Source of the DNA: Gossypium raimondii
Taxonomy: Eukaryota > Streptophyta > Magnoliopsida > Malvales > Malvaceae
Assembly: GCF_025698545.1 (NCBI RefSeq)
Contig: NC_068571.1
Location: forward strand, 31,777,733-31,841,732
Direction of reading: 5' to 3'
Length of the DNA: 64,000 nucleotides
Below, piece after piece: positions 48,445 to 60,338 of this stretch (position 1 is its first letter; every line of letters begins with the position of its first letter). A program made the translations under genes and the position numbers. Below the pieces are notes generated by a model. That model was not told the DNA's origin. It saw only the letters and a list, made by a program, of their open reading frames with translations, and searched no databases.

Positions 48445-49826
48445 GTGATGACCACGTTTCACCACATATGGAGAATCCATATCAAGAACTTCAATATTGT
48501 GCTTTTCACAAAATGCTTTCACAACTTCCAACAAATTGTCTCAACCATCTTCTCTCAACTTTTGAATCAAAGTTTTGGTGCTTGAAATTAAGTACATAGC
48601 ATTTATTATATCTTGTGATTTTTGTTATAGATGTTAACAAAGAATATTTACAATACTAGCTATCTCTTTCACTAGATGTAAGATAAAAACAAAATCAAAA
48701 GATGTAATCTTTTTATATGTTGCAGCTGCATCCCACCAAATAGAAAAATTAGAGTCACTTTCAATAATATTTTCTAGAATAGAACAAGTAGCATCAAACA
48801 TCCTTATCAAGCTACAAACAGAACTAAAATAATAGCTCCAACAGGTTTCTCCAGCTCGTTTTATAGTGCCAATTTGGTTAAGTCCTTTATTAGTTTCAAG
48901 TTCATCAATTGCTAACATATTTGCAATTTCAATTGCTTGGGCAGCTTGTAACTGATCGTGGTGTTTGAAAGAGGCACTAATTATATTAACAATAAAGTTC
49001 AAATCAGAGAAAAATTATGAATATGAATTACCTCTCAAGAAGCAATAACTAATACCAACTGGAGTCGATGAGCCAAGCAATGAACATAATATGCATAGGA
49101 ATAATAATTTAAAAACAATGCTTGCAAACTGTTCCATTCACCCCGCATATTGCTAACACCATTATCTTTGACCTCAGATATTTTGAACATCAAGACAATG
49201 TCGAGAAAGAAAAACACATATTTGCTCTTTCAAAGTTATTGCTGCAGTATCTTGGATATGTACAAGATTAAAGAAACTCTCTTTTATAAATCATTTCTCA
49301 TCAATGTATCTCAAAACAATAGCCATTTTCTCCCTTTTAGATTCATCACCTGCCTCATCAATAATGATACAAAATTTAGAATCTCTAATGTCTTCATGAA
49401 TCTTATGACGCACTTTATTTGCAAGAATATGTAAAATCTCCTTTTGGATCATATGAGAAATATATTTAGCATTTCTTGGAGCATTGTCCAAAACAACTTT
49501 GGAAACTTTATCATTATAGGAAGCTAAAAATGTAATCAATTCAAGAAAATTACCTCAATTTCTTGAGTTAGAGGTTTCATCATGACCTCTAAAAGCACAT
49601 CCTTGCAAAGTTAACCATCAAACAACATCAAATGAAGTCTTGACTCTTAAGCAGTTACCTTTTTTCTATATAAAATTTGTGCATTGATAACCTTATCAAT
49701 GTGCCAAGATTGATTTAACAAATCTTGACAACTTTTCTCAGCATTATTATATGGAGAGCATGGATATTGGCCAACATGATTCAAGAAAGCACACCTTTTA
49801 ACTTTTTTTCAATTATTAAAACTTTT
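48445..49826 (-). pseudogene. hAT transposase, central piece (TTF/DUF4371 type), 5' end lost
   Basis: Minus-strand pieces at 49826-49540, 49539-49291, 49217-49035 and 49002-48634 carry the usual order of TTF/DUF4371-hAT proteins: HVGQYPCSPYN with AEKSCQDLL, then FCIIIDEAGDESKREKMAIV, then VHCLAHRLQLVLVIAS, then RAGETCWSYYFSSV. Stops and shifts separate them. Toward 48445 the frame leads straight into the C-terminal piece at 34362 if the LTR block is ignored, which supports a single split gene. The zinc-finger N-terminus and the second terminal repeat are missing, replaced by an LTR at 49827. Confidence 0.85.
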
Positions 49827-50579
49827 CGTAATGGCCCAAATTTAAGGTTACTGGAACAGTAGTTTTGGAACCACAAATCCGGTGAATAAAAAAATATTTT
49901 TATTATATTTCTATGGCCTACAATCTCACGGAAAGATTTCTTGTAAATTTCGTTCAAAAATTTTGACGTTTGGACACTCAATTTAGTCAAAAGGACTAAA
50001 TTGTAAAAAGTACAAAAGTTGAGATCTATATGTTAGAGGTGTCCAATTATTATGAAATTTTAAATTGGAGCTATTTATATGGTAATTAGACCATTGGTTA
50101 AGTTGGTGGACAAAAATGGACATGGTTAGGCATGTTTCCAAAGTTTTTCATTAAGGGCATTTTAGTCATTTAGTTATTAAAATGAATTAAAAACAAAATT
50201 AAAAGCCAATTTTTGATCATCTTCTTCATTAGGCCGAATTTAGCAAGGGGAGAAGCCATAGTTAGGGTTTTCAAGCTTCCAAGCTCCATAGTAAGTGATC
50301 CCAAGCCCTGTTTTTAATGCTCTTTACGTTTTTGAGATCCCGGTAGCTTAATTTAGCTTATTCTAGCAATAATTTAACCTAGGGTTTATATTTGGAAAAA
50401 TACCCATAGTTGAAAAGTGTTTATTTTGATGTTTTATGATAGAATATGAAGCTAGAAATTATGTTAAACAACTTTTGCTAGGTGATTTTAAGTTTAAAAC
50501 GAGTAAGTTGACATAATCGGTAAAATCCCTAATGTACATAAGTAAGTGTTAGAGTGAGAATTTGGTGTTGTCATAGAAG

Positions 50580-52060
50580 AGAAAAATGTTTAGCATGTTA
50601 TAGTCTAATATAAACAATATTAAATCTAAATATTTTAAAAAATAAACAAGGAATGAGCAAATAAATAAGTGTATTAATGTTATTATTATTATTAAATTTA
50701 AGTATATAAAAAAATGAACAAACAATAATAATAAATAATAAAGCTAAAAAAACCAGGTTTAAATTGGAATCAAAACAAAATTAAGGACACAAATCGTAAA
50801 TAATAAAAAATAAGGAAAAAAATAGGGAATAGGAACCCAAATGGAATGCGCGCAAAATAAGGGGACCAATTGGGAATTTATTCCAGGCCTTCTAATCGTG
50901 CTATTCTGTCAGGGACTTAGATAAAATAAAAATAAAATCACAGGGAGGAATTAAAAAAGAGGAAAAAAACAGGACCAAATCGCAACAGGCCATAAAAGTG
51001 GAAAGGGCCAGCGCGCAAATATCCCTTTAGATAAAAAACGCACGAATCCTCCAGCGGATCGGGTCCGGTCGTCGGGCTCCGCCTCAAAACTACGCCGTTT
51101 CGGTGTCTGAAGCTTAGGCCCAAAACAACGTCGTTTCGTCTTCTTATAAAAGTCAAAATTTTACAAAAAAAAACATTTCATTCCCCAAATAAAAAAAACT
51201 TAAAAAAAAACTGTCTCAACTCTCTCCCTATTCTCTTGAATCTGGCCCCAAAATTCGGCCATTGGGGTCGCCAGATCACCGTGGCTGACGCCGGTCGCCG
51301 GCAACGGCGTCGGCATCTGCGGTGGCCGAAAAATTTTAAAAAAATTTCTGAGCTATTTCGACTCCCGAACCCAGAAAACGCCGATTTTCATCGAAATCGG
51401 CACCTCCCTTGCAAAAAAGGTACGACCTTTGTCCTTTTTTTCGTTTTCTTTAAAAATAAATAAATAAATAGATAAATGAGCCAAAAAGAAATAAAAACAA
51501 CTACCTTTGAGAATGACCGGTATCTGAACTGATTTTTCCCATTTTTTTATTCATTCGTGTGTGTCAAATACATAAATTCGGGGCCCTTTTTATAGCCCGA
51601 AAGTTTCCTATTTTTACACTGTTTCTTTGTTCTTGGACTCTCCTAGTCCGTTTTGTAGGTAGACGTGGCAGCACATGCGGAGGAGGCGGCGCTCACGGGG
51701 CTGCCGTTTGGCTACTGTTGGGGGCTGCTACTGTTGGGTTTTTTTGCTTAGGGTTTCTTTTGTGTTGTATTTTTGCTTAGGGCCACATTGTAGTTGGGCT
51801 AGGGTTTAGGTTAGTGGGCTAGGTATTGGGTTATTTGGGTTTGGGTTATTTGTAAAAATGGACTGTTTAGATTTTATTTATTATTTATTATTTGGGTTTT
51901 AACCGGGCCTGAGAATCTGCAGTAATTAGATTTTTGTATCTCTGGTTTTGTGCTCTATTTTTGTGTTTAAGGCCTGGAGTTCGAGTTGCATCGTTAAAAG
52001 TTTTGTTATCTTTAAATCAACCCTTATCCATGTGTTATGTAGTTAAGTGCAATTTTGTGT
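50580..52060 (+). mobile_element. Probable second LTR or promoter-bearing repeat inside the composite LTR
   Basis: Composition changes sharply here: an A-rich stretch (50600-50840), then a GC-richer block (51040-51400) with CGCCGTTTCGG/CGTCGTTTCG words, a TATAAAAG box at about 51145 and a T-rich tail. This is how LTRs of other gypsy lineages look. Short open frames at 51236-51780 are not convincing genes. Borders are estimates. Confidence 0.4.
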
Positions 52061-52069
52061 AAATCTATG

Positions 52070-52330
52070 TCAAGAATGAGCTTGTTGGTTCACTAGTTAA
52101 GCATCTGTGTGTATTCTGTTTGGTTCTGAGTTCAAATCCCATCGTATGCATTAGGAAATATTTTTGTTAAACGTCGAAAGGCTGGTTGGTGGTTAATTTA
52201 AATCTTTCTGACTAATTCCATTCTCTTTTTTCCTTTTTTGTTTGTTCATTCCTTGTTATTTATTTCATTTGTTTTTCTTTTTATATTTTTCCTTTTTGCT
52301 TGATTCGATACTGGATTCTGTGCTAATTGA
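52070..52330 (+). mobile_element. Possible tRNA-derived SINE
   Basis: A polymerase III B-box-like GAGTTCAAATCCC occurs at about 52129-52141. An A-box-like TTGGTTCACTAGTTAAGC lies about 45 bases upstream, and a T-rich tail follows near 52230-52300. The arrangement fits plant SINEs, but no target duplication was identified. Confidence 0.35.
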
Positions 52331-52784
52331 GAACTTTTTTGTTGCTTGTCAAGTCGATTGTACGAGTACTGTATAAGTTTAGTCATTATTTCTTCCGTTG
52401 TTGCGAGTTCATCTTGTTATCGTTAATTCTGTTGAAATAGGGTTGTAACTCGTTTTACTTGAATGCAATGTTTAAACTCTCGATTGATTACTTTGTTAGC
52501 CGAGGTTCTCACGAGAGACGCTTCTCCATCGCGTTAGTTCGGTTTCCACTGTTCGTGCGAGGTAGGTGTGCAAAATTGAGTTGGGATTTTTGTCGAAATC
52601 TTAGACATAACCTTGATGATATATTGATCTTTGTGTTGAATCAAGAATGATTGTGAAATTGATTCTTGGATAGTCATATTAGGTTTGGAGATACTCTTAC
52701 GGCGTTCCGGCATCAAAATGACTTCAGCTGTGCGCCGAAAACCTTAAATTTTGTGAATTTTGATCGCCATAAAATGTGGCCGTC

Positions 52785-53205
52785 GATGCCACATGGCCAG
52801 GCACACGAGCGTGTGTCCAGGCTGTATGAGTCATACGACCGTGTGCCAGGCCGTGTAGGTGGCCATGTAACTTACTGTTCATCGCTTTGGGGTCACGCGG
52901 GCTAGGGACATGGGCGAGTGCCCAGGCCATGTGTGGCCATATTAGTGCAGGGTTCACACGGGCAAGGACAAGGGCATGTGTCTAAGCCTTGTAACTCACT
53001 GTTCATTGTCTTGGTGTCACACGGCCAATGACATGGGCGTGTGTCCAGGCCGTGTAACTCTCTGTTTGAGCCTTAAGACCACATGACCAGGGACATGGGC
53101 GTGTGCCTAGGCCGTGTGAGACACACGAGCAGAGGACACGGGCATGTGTCCAAGTCGTGTAAACCACACGAGCAAGGACACGGGCATGTGTCCAAGCCGT
53201 GTGAC
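52785..53205 (+). repeat. CACACGGC/GCCGTGTG motif array in the composite LTR
   Basis: About ten copies of ACACGGGCGTGTGTCCAGGCCGTGT-like words at irregular spacing. It is homologous in style to 34610-34850, 35110-35485 and 43030-43370. Confidence 0.8.
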
Positions 53206-54061
53206 TTGTAAATTGGGTCCGAATCTTGATTTTGTGTGGCTGACATCGATTGTATGAGAACTTTTAATGTTCTATGATTGACATACATATAGTATAACTG
53301 TGATAGCTATTTCTGATATTGAACTGTACTCTACAAATATGAACATTGTACACTGCATATGCATGGGTTGGGATACTGTGAAGAATGAAGTACTCTAATT
53401 TGAATTAGTGGCTAAGCCACCATGAGGATAATTCTGAATCTAATGCTTTGACGCTTTTTGGTGTAGCAACTAAGCTGCGATTCTGTAATCGTGTCAGACA
53501 GACACTCTGCGGTGTGTAGGGTTGGATGGGCATTGAATGCCCTATTGGTGTGTTGTGACGGCCGAAGACGGTGTGTACAGGTTGGGGGTAGGAAAAACTA
53601 GCATATGAAATTGATTTATTTTGTAAATGAAACTAAAACTACTTTTGCTTTTGTAACTGAACTGTTCTGTATTTGAACTATAACGACTTCTGTTGCTTAC
53701 TCGAATCTCGAGATTCGAGAATGCCTTTTTAACTGTATCATACGTGAATGAACCTCTTTTATGCACTGAGTTCACAACTTATTTATTTTCTGATTGAATT
53801 GCAGGTGGTTCACAAACTTGAATGGGTCGGCATTGCGAGAGCTCAGTCAAGCTTTAGCCTTTCATTTAATAATTACTATTAGGGTTTTCGGTAGTTTATG
53901 ATAATGTGATGTTTTGGGAAATTGCATACTTACTTAACTGTGTGTTGGATATTATGTAGAGAATGGTTTGTGTTATTGCATTAACACTGTGAGTTTGTAA
54001 GATTAATGATGTAACTCTTTAGACTTGATCTGGATGTCTAGGCCGGGTTTTGGGTGTTACA

Positions 54062-54524
54062 ATTATAACCTTCCCCACATGTAATTGTACTCTCGAACCC
54101 AAAATTTGGTGATGAGATCGAGTCTATAATTTTAGGATTTTTTTCGTAGTATTAATTCTAGATTTTTAGATGATAGGTGGCTAACCAACCTAGCCCTAAT
54201 TGGTTAGTGGCGACTTTACATTAATTTAGGCCCTCCGTGTCTAACTTTGCTTACTAGGCCCCCGTACTCTTATGTAGGCAACATTATGACATTCATGATT
54301 TGACCTTAAACTATTTTCGTTTTCTTACATTAATACCTATTTTTTTATGAAATTTTAATACTTGAACTATTGTTTCGTTACATATTTTGGCCAATGATAC
54401 TAACATGTTTTCCACTTAAAATAGGCCATATGGCAAATGTTGACAACTTTAAAAAATTAGAAAATTAAAATCTAAAAAAATATTGAAAATATTTAAATTT
54501 TCTAAAAAAAACATATATTAGAAT
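54062..54524. other. Unassigned repeat-like sequence after the composite LTR
   Basis: It holds GGTTAGTGGCGACTTTAC near 54205, reminiscent of leader sequences of TAT/Ogre-type gypsy elements. It has no coding potential. Confidence 0.3.
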
Positions 54525-55055
54525 TAGACCTGTTCATGGGTTAGGCTACTCGCCTAGGCTCGAAGGCTCGCTCAAAATTTGGAATGGTTTGGACAAAATA
54601 TTAGGCCCGAAAAATAGGTTGGGTAAAAAAATAGGCTCATTTAAAATATGAGTCGGGCTCGGGTTTAAACATTCAAGGCTGGAGCCCAGCCTAGCCTGAC
54701 CCGTTTTTAAGTTTATGATACTTTATATTATGTAATTTAGAACACATTAAAAAAATAAAACTATACAATATATAATACTACTCTAATATAAACATTAAAA
54801 TAATGTTAAGATAACCATATAAAAACTTTCAATAAATAAAAAATATATAAAAATTTATGAAATATTGAAATAATATAATATAAATATATATTTTAAAATA
54901 TGGACAATGCTAAAATTGACTTGGATTAATCTTTTATAAATATGGATGGATTTTGACAAAATTTTAGGCCAATATTTCGGGTTGGATTGGGCTTAGGCAA
55001 GCATAAAATATATTAATATCATACTTAAACCCGACCCAACTCATGAGCACATCTA
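54525..55055. mobile_element. hAT-type MITE, 531 bp, perfect 8-bp target duplication
   Basis: The left end is TAGACCTGTTCATGGGTT, and the reverse complement of the right end is TAGATGTGCTCATGAGTT. ATTAGAAT flanks both sides (54517-54524 and 55056-55063). GGGCTCGGG/CCCGACCC words border an AT-rich interior. It is the same family as 61367-61843. Confidence 0.9.
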
Positions 55056-56378
55056 ATTAGAATCTCTTAAAGATTTACAAAAATTAAATCAAAATTAAAA
55101 CTAAATAGTTTTTAAACTAAAATTTCTTAAACCAAAAAATTCAATATAATTAATTACTTCTAAATTCTATTTTTTTCCCGCCATTGATGATAGCTTATAG
55201 TAATCTATTCATGGTCGTTGCCTATTTTTCCCCTCCTCTTTTTGATTTCAAAATCCGTCGTTGCCTATTCATGGTCTAAGTCCAGCCTCAACACTGTCGT
55301 CTCTTCCAATCCCTTTGCCAGATCTAATGGTGGGGTTTTCTTTTTCTTCCAATTTGTGGATTTTAATATGGGTTTTAGATCTGGGACTGGGTTGTAAGGA
55401 TATTTCATCCATTGTATGAACAGTCCAGCTTGTATGGATTTCATCCGATCCCAGTCGACGATTGCAGGTAGATGGTGAGGAAAGTGACTGATTTCTTCCA
55501 TAACTTTTTTACTTGCTCAGCTAAAAAAAAAAATCTGGGTTTCATGAAATACGTAATGGGATTGTGCTTTCTAATCAAGGAAGGGCATTTGGGATTTGGG
55601 TTAAAATTCTAGATTTTTGATGAATTTGTTTAGTTTAACACCCATTTGGCAATTAAACAAGAGAAATGGGAAAACAGTATTTTACTAGGAAATTTCAATC
55701 TCCATAGTTTACTGTAAAAAGCTTTGCTAGGAGATGTAATTTGAACATAAATGAGGAGTAAGTTTATAATTTGACATTCTAATTAGTTCTGAGAAGCAAA
55801 AAGCCATTTTAAAACATTGATTTGGCTCGAGAAGTTACTAGTTTATCGTTACTTTTTTTTTCTTAGAGAAATACTTTTGAAACTCAATGGTTTTTAAAAA
55901 AAATTAGTGTTTAATATTTCTGTTAAAAGGGTTTTTAGAAAATAAAACGATTATTTTAAATAAAAAAATATTAAATTTTATTAATATTACGATATTTTAA
56001 TAAAGTAATTTATTATAACTCATGGTTTATCATTATATTAAATTATTTAAATATAATTTATGAATTATATTTAAAATTTTAATAACCATAGTTTTGAAAC
56101 ACAAACTCCCACTCCCACGGCGCATAACGTTTCTTTGGATGGCAAGAATCTTGGTCGAGGTAATCCACTCATCCTGCTCAATAAAACTATCAACTGGAAA
56201 TTACAACTTATCCATCCAATTCCTATCCATGTTTGATTCAACTATCAAAACTTAAACAGGAAAAAGAATATATATATATGAAATTAAGGGTCCACTAAAT
56301 TGAAAGGGGAAAATATATATTTGTTCCAGTATTTAATATAACATAAGTAGAGGTGCAATGCTTGCTTGCTTGGTTCAA
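55056..56378. other. Gene-free stretch 3' of the KLCR gene
   Basis: AT-rich. An ATG-started 78-codon frame on the minus strand (55501-55265) has no family motif and no splice partner, so it is not called. The part next to 56378 is presumed 3' UTR of the minus-strand gene. Confidence 0.4.
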
Positions 56379-58831
56379 TCAAGTTCTAAAACCAAAAGTT
56401 GACCACCTCTTTGCACTCTCCTTCTTGGCACTTCTGGCATCAAGTAGTTTTTCAAGTGATTTTCCTTTTCTGTTCCGCGTCCTTCCTGCTTCTTTCAGCA
56501 GCTCTGCTAGCCTTTTCTTTTCGTCATCTACATCCGGATTTGCTGTTCCCAGCTTTTCTTCTCTCATTTTAAGGATGTATTCCAATATCTCAATTGCATC
56601 TTCCACCCTGCGTTCAACAAATAAAACTCCATGTTCAATGTAGCAGCCACATAGACGTCATCTATTCGGAAATATCAAACACAGAGGTCCCAATAATCTG
56701 CTTATGTAACCAGATTTTCAAAGCATATACAGCGCGATAATAAATACAGATACCCACAATGACTTGAACAAGAACAGGGAAAGAATGCGGAATAATGCTT
56801 ACCTTCCAATGGCATCATAGGTGGCAGCAAGGTTGCTATAAACTCCAAGAGTCTCTAAGTGACATGGGCCGCATTCCTGTTCCAATATCTTTCTTGCCTC
56901 TTCAAATAACTCGATGGCCTCGTCTATTCTGTAAAGTTGCACACTTGCCAGTCCCATCTGGTTCAATACGATTCCAAAGAAGGCTGATTTACTCTCCCCA
57001 CTAGCACGGAGCTTTGCCACGGCATTTTCGAAAGAGATTCGAGCATCCCCATACCTCCCAACCATGTAGAACATCACGCCCATCTGTGCTTCAATTCCTG
57101 CAATCGTGCTTCGGTTGCCAGGAGTGTCCTCCAGTAACTTCACTGCTTTCTCAAGGAGCCTCAAAGCCTCTTCAATCTCATCCAAAGATTCATAGATGGC
57201 TGACACTTCAGTCAATCCACTAGCAATCTCCTCCGATGTAGTTCCAGGGACAGGCTTTGCATATATCCTCAAGGCATTCTCACAGTAGGATTTGGATTCC
57301 CTTAGCTTGCCTGTCTTGTGGTAAAGATCAGCAAGCCGAATAAAGACCAATGCCACAGAAGGGTGGCTTTCCCCTTTCGTGGATTTAAATACCGTAAGTG
57401 CCTTCTGGTAGGCGAAGATTGCCTCGTCGAATCTGCCAAGGGACAAATAGATGTTGCCAATACTAACATCAATGGCAGCCACTTCATTTTCTTGACCATT
57501 AGCAATCATTGACATGCTGGAGAGGACGAGGTGTTCGAGGGCAGATTCATAGTCTCCCTTGGCTTCACAAACAAGAGCCATAAGCCTGCGGTCAGCTGCT
57601 TCTTCAGGGGATGCTGGTGCACTGTGCTCCTTGTGGATTTCAAGGGTCCTCTTGCAGAGATTTTCGGCCTCGTCAAGTTGCATAGCTTGAACATGGGCCT
57701 CAGCTAAATACCTGCCATTTTCAGTCACTTCATAATGTGCACCTATGCTACTTACTTTTAACACCATCTTTAGGTATGACAGAGACAATGTCTAAACCTA
57801 CAGGTACGGAGCAAGATACACAAACGGTCCATTAATAAGGCTAGTAAAATGATTATTTTTGGTATTCAGACATTTTAAATCAGATTTAGAAAAAGTATAT
57901 ATTATTAATCCGATTTAATCTATAAACACATATTCAGATGAATTTTTTAAATAAATTTTGATAAATATTAATCCTACAAAATATTATTTAATGTAATTTT
58001 GCAATTACACAAAACATTATACAATTAAATTAATTATTACAATTTTAATAATTCGATAAAATTTTACCCAATTACACAAATGATTGGTAATTAGTAATGT
58101 ATAAAATATTATCCAATTACAGAAATTATTATATTACTTCGAAATCATCCCACTTTCAACCTCCAAACCAAAGACAAGCATGCATAATGCAGTGACCTAG
58201 GTCCCAAGACACCAAGAAAACGGTAAATTAGTAAACAAGGGAGGAGTGGGATCAGTTACCTGCAAGTCTCAGCAACTCTAGGATCCGAATCCCCAAGAGC
58301 TTCAATCTGGATCCTCAATCCGGACTCGTAGCACCTAATGGACCGGTCCAGTCGACCCATCATTGAATACGTGTCCCCTAACTGCATACACCCAGAAAAT
58401 TTGGCCAGTGCATCATCCGTCACATCAATGGACCGCTCCAAAACCGGAACCGCTTCCTCAAACCTCCCCAAGCTACTATATATGGCCGCCAGGACGTGAA
58501 AGCTCATAGCCAGCTCCAGACCTGGACCCGAACACCTCTCGAAGGATTTCGAGGCTCGGATGGCGTAATCCAATGCCTTATTCGGGTTATCACCGAAAGC
58601 GATAGTGTCTCGGGCGAGCTTGAGGAGGAAAGGACCCAGATCCGGATTTTCGAGAGAGGATTCATCGATGCCCGATTTATCTGGGGTCTTTTTCGTTGGC
58701 TTGGTACGTGAAACCGAAGGGGACGGAGATGGGGGTCGCCTGGTTCCGCCGGCGCCATTTTCAGTTGCGGCTATGAGAACCCGCAATGGCGTCGCATTGG
58801 ATGGAGTTTTAACGGAAAACAGACCCGGCAT
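56379..58831 (-). CDS. KLCR: Kinesin light chain-related TPR protein
   Basis: Three exons on the minus strand: 58831-58260, 57711-56803 and 56607-56379. GT-AG borders and consistent phases give 569 residues, close to the roughly 600 of Arabidopsis KLCR proteins. The frame opens further upstream at a TTG, but the first ATG (58831, MPGLFSVKTPSNATPLRV) is taken as start. A Ser/Pro/Lys-rich N-terminus (about 25-60) precedes a long array of TPR helices from about residue 95 to 530 (for example AIYSSLGRFEEAVPVLERSI and LADLYHKTGKLRESKSYCEN). The tail is basic (RKGKSLEKLLDARSAKK). In Arabidopsis these proteins (KLCR, also called CMU) sit along cortical microtubules and help hold cellulose synthase tracks in place. 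Plant KLCRs lack the kinesin-binding heptads of animal light chains, which fits here. Confidence 0.93.
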
Positions 58832-59543
58832 TGGCCAAGATATTCTTTTCTTTAGCAACCGGAAAACTTACTCTTGGTTTGAAAGAAGCGGTACGTAGAA
58901 TATAAAAAGAGGGGAAGGGAAGGTGAAGGAAATGATTAATGGTGATAGCGATAGGGGTGGTGGTGGTGGAGGGTTGCTTGGAGGAAACGCTTCATGATCA
59001 AAGAATTTAGGCGCTTTTTTAATTTAATAAAAAAAAAGAAATTTAGATGGAAAAGAGGTACGAAATCCGTCCCATTCAACAAGAGATTATTCCTGCTTCA
59101 GCGGCTTTCATGAGTGTGTGAAGAGTGCTCTTTACTTGATTTGTAAGAAAGAAATAATGAAAAAGGGGGTTTGGCTTTCATTTCACAGCCAGTGGCTGTT
59201 GCTCCTTGGCTTGGTAGTGTTTGGTGAGGGGTCAGAGTAGGATGGAAGGTCCCTGCTTGTTGCGCCACATTGTTTGCTGTCAAATATTGTCACTTGCCTT
59301 CTCTTTCACTTTTTCTGTAAGAAAGCTGCATATGATGATATTCACATTTACTTAAATCTGAAAAATCCAAGATTGTCTGGACAGCTTTCTCATCAAATCA
59401 AATAAATTTCCTCTCCTCTGCTGTTTGTTTGATCATTGATGCCCTTAAATATAATTATTAATGGATTGAAAATGCAGTGTGACAGTTGAAATTGAATGCC
59501 AATTATCACCCATACCAAACGCTCAAACGTCGCCTGAATGAGC
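58832..59543. other. KLCR upstream region and intergenic DNA
   Basis: Presumed promoter and 5' UTR of the minus-strand KLCR gene. The minus-strand frame at 59098-59283 starts at TTG and shows no motif. Nothing else recognised. Confidence 0.4.
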
Positions 59544-59549
59544 AAAAAA
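59544..59549 (-). terminator. RNA polymerase III terminator of the tRNA gene
   Basis: Six consecutive T on the minus strand, 18 bases after the tRNA 3' end. Confidence 0.75.
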
Positions 59550-59567
59550 GACTAATATAAAATCTAA

Positions 59568-59638
59568 TGCGCATCCGGGGAATCGAACCCCGGTCAGTAC
59601 CGTGGGAGGGTACTATGATACCACTACACTAGATGCGG
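59568..59638 (-). tRNA. tRNA-Gly, anticodon CCC
   Basis: A 71-base cloverleaf on the minus strand. The acceptor CCGCATC pairs with GATGCGC, the D-arm is TAGTGTAGTGGTATCA (A box), and the anticodon stem GTACC/GGTAC encloses loop CTCCCAC with anticodon CCC. The T-arm is CGGGG-TTCGATT-CCCCG (B box GGTTCGATTCC) and the discriminator base is A. There is no intron and a T6 terminator follows. The first acceptor pair (1-72) is C-C instead of G-C; the usual plant gene would start with G. The molecule decodes GGG codons. It is probably functional, but the end mismatch is unusual. Confidence 0.92.
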
Positions 59639-59649
59639 CCTATGCCCCT

Positions 59650-60338
59650 TCGATTTTAACACAGTTTTTTCCAAAAACTTGAACTGACTGAAGGCTGAGA
59701 TACAGTGGTGAAAGCGTTCTTTCCACTTTTCATTGTTGGCATTCTATTGTCATGGATTGCAATTCATTGTTCATCGTCTATCCTGTAGGAGCATTTTTTT
59801 TTTCTGGATAAGCAGTTCTTTCCTATTTTATCCAAAAGCAATTAACTGCTACGATGTCCTACGAGTTTATTAATGCTGGACTCAGTTATAATACGGTAGA
59901 ATTTAGTTTCCATGCATTACATATTCTTTATGGTCGAATATTAGGTGTCAAAAATTGCATCCATATGATATGTCCCTGCCGCTGAACCAATGAGGTCTCC
60001 CTCACACAAACGCCAAAAAAGCGAAAAAAAAAAAAACTAATGCATGTGTCGGAAATTACTAGGAACTGGTTCAAGAAAATGGCGACCACAGTCCTTCCAT
60101 TAAAAAACTTTGCTTGTGAGATTTTTAGCTCAAACAAAGGCCTCAGGATGGAATTGTAAATCTTTCTGATTCTGATGTCTGAAAAATATAAAATTATGCA
60201 GAGAAAGCATTTCGATACTACAGCTACAAAAGAAAGGCTAAGTTGAGAATGCTTTGAGTTTGACATTATACACTGTCCTTACTCATCTATGTCTAATTGA
60301 TTAGATAAAAGTGAGGTGAATTATAGAAAAAAAAGGTA
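59650..60338. other. Intergenic DNA and 3' flank of the DVL gene
   Basis: No gene recognised. The minus-strand frame at 59928-60266 contains phenylalanine runs from poly-T and has no family motif. Confidence 0.4.

Larger units (their letters stand above)
49827..54061 (+). mobile_element. Composite gypsy LTR, interrupted by other repeat DNA
   Basis: The left edge CGTAATGGCCCAAATTT, with GGAACAGTAGTTTTGGAACC just inside, and the right edge GGGTGTTACA at 54061 match the start and end of this gypsy LTR type. The CACACGGC-type array is at 52785-53205. At 4.2 kb it is about 1-2 kb longer than the other LTRs, and a foreign block sits inside (about 50580-52330). No primer site follows and no polypurine tract precedes it, so it is probably a solo LTR. 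No matching target duplication was found. Confidence 0.6.

Noticed and set aside
53073-53288. Cys/Pro-rich small frame
   Set aside because: It is a translation of the CACACGGC-type LTR array.
55265-55501. ATG-started 78-codon minus-strand frame
   Set aside because: No recognisable motif or neighbouring exons; plausible by chance. Kept only as a weak possibility.
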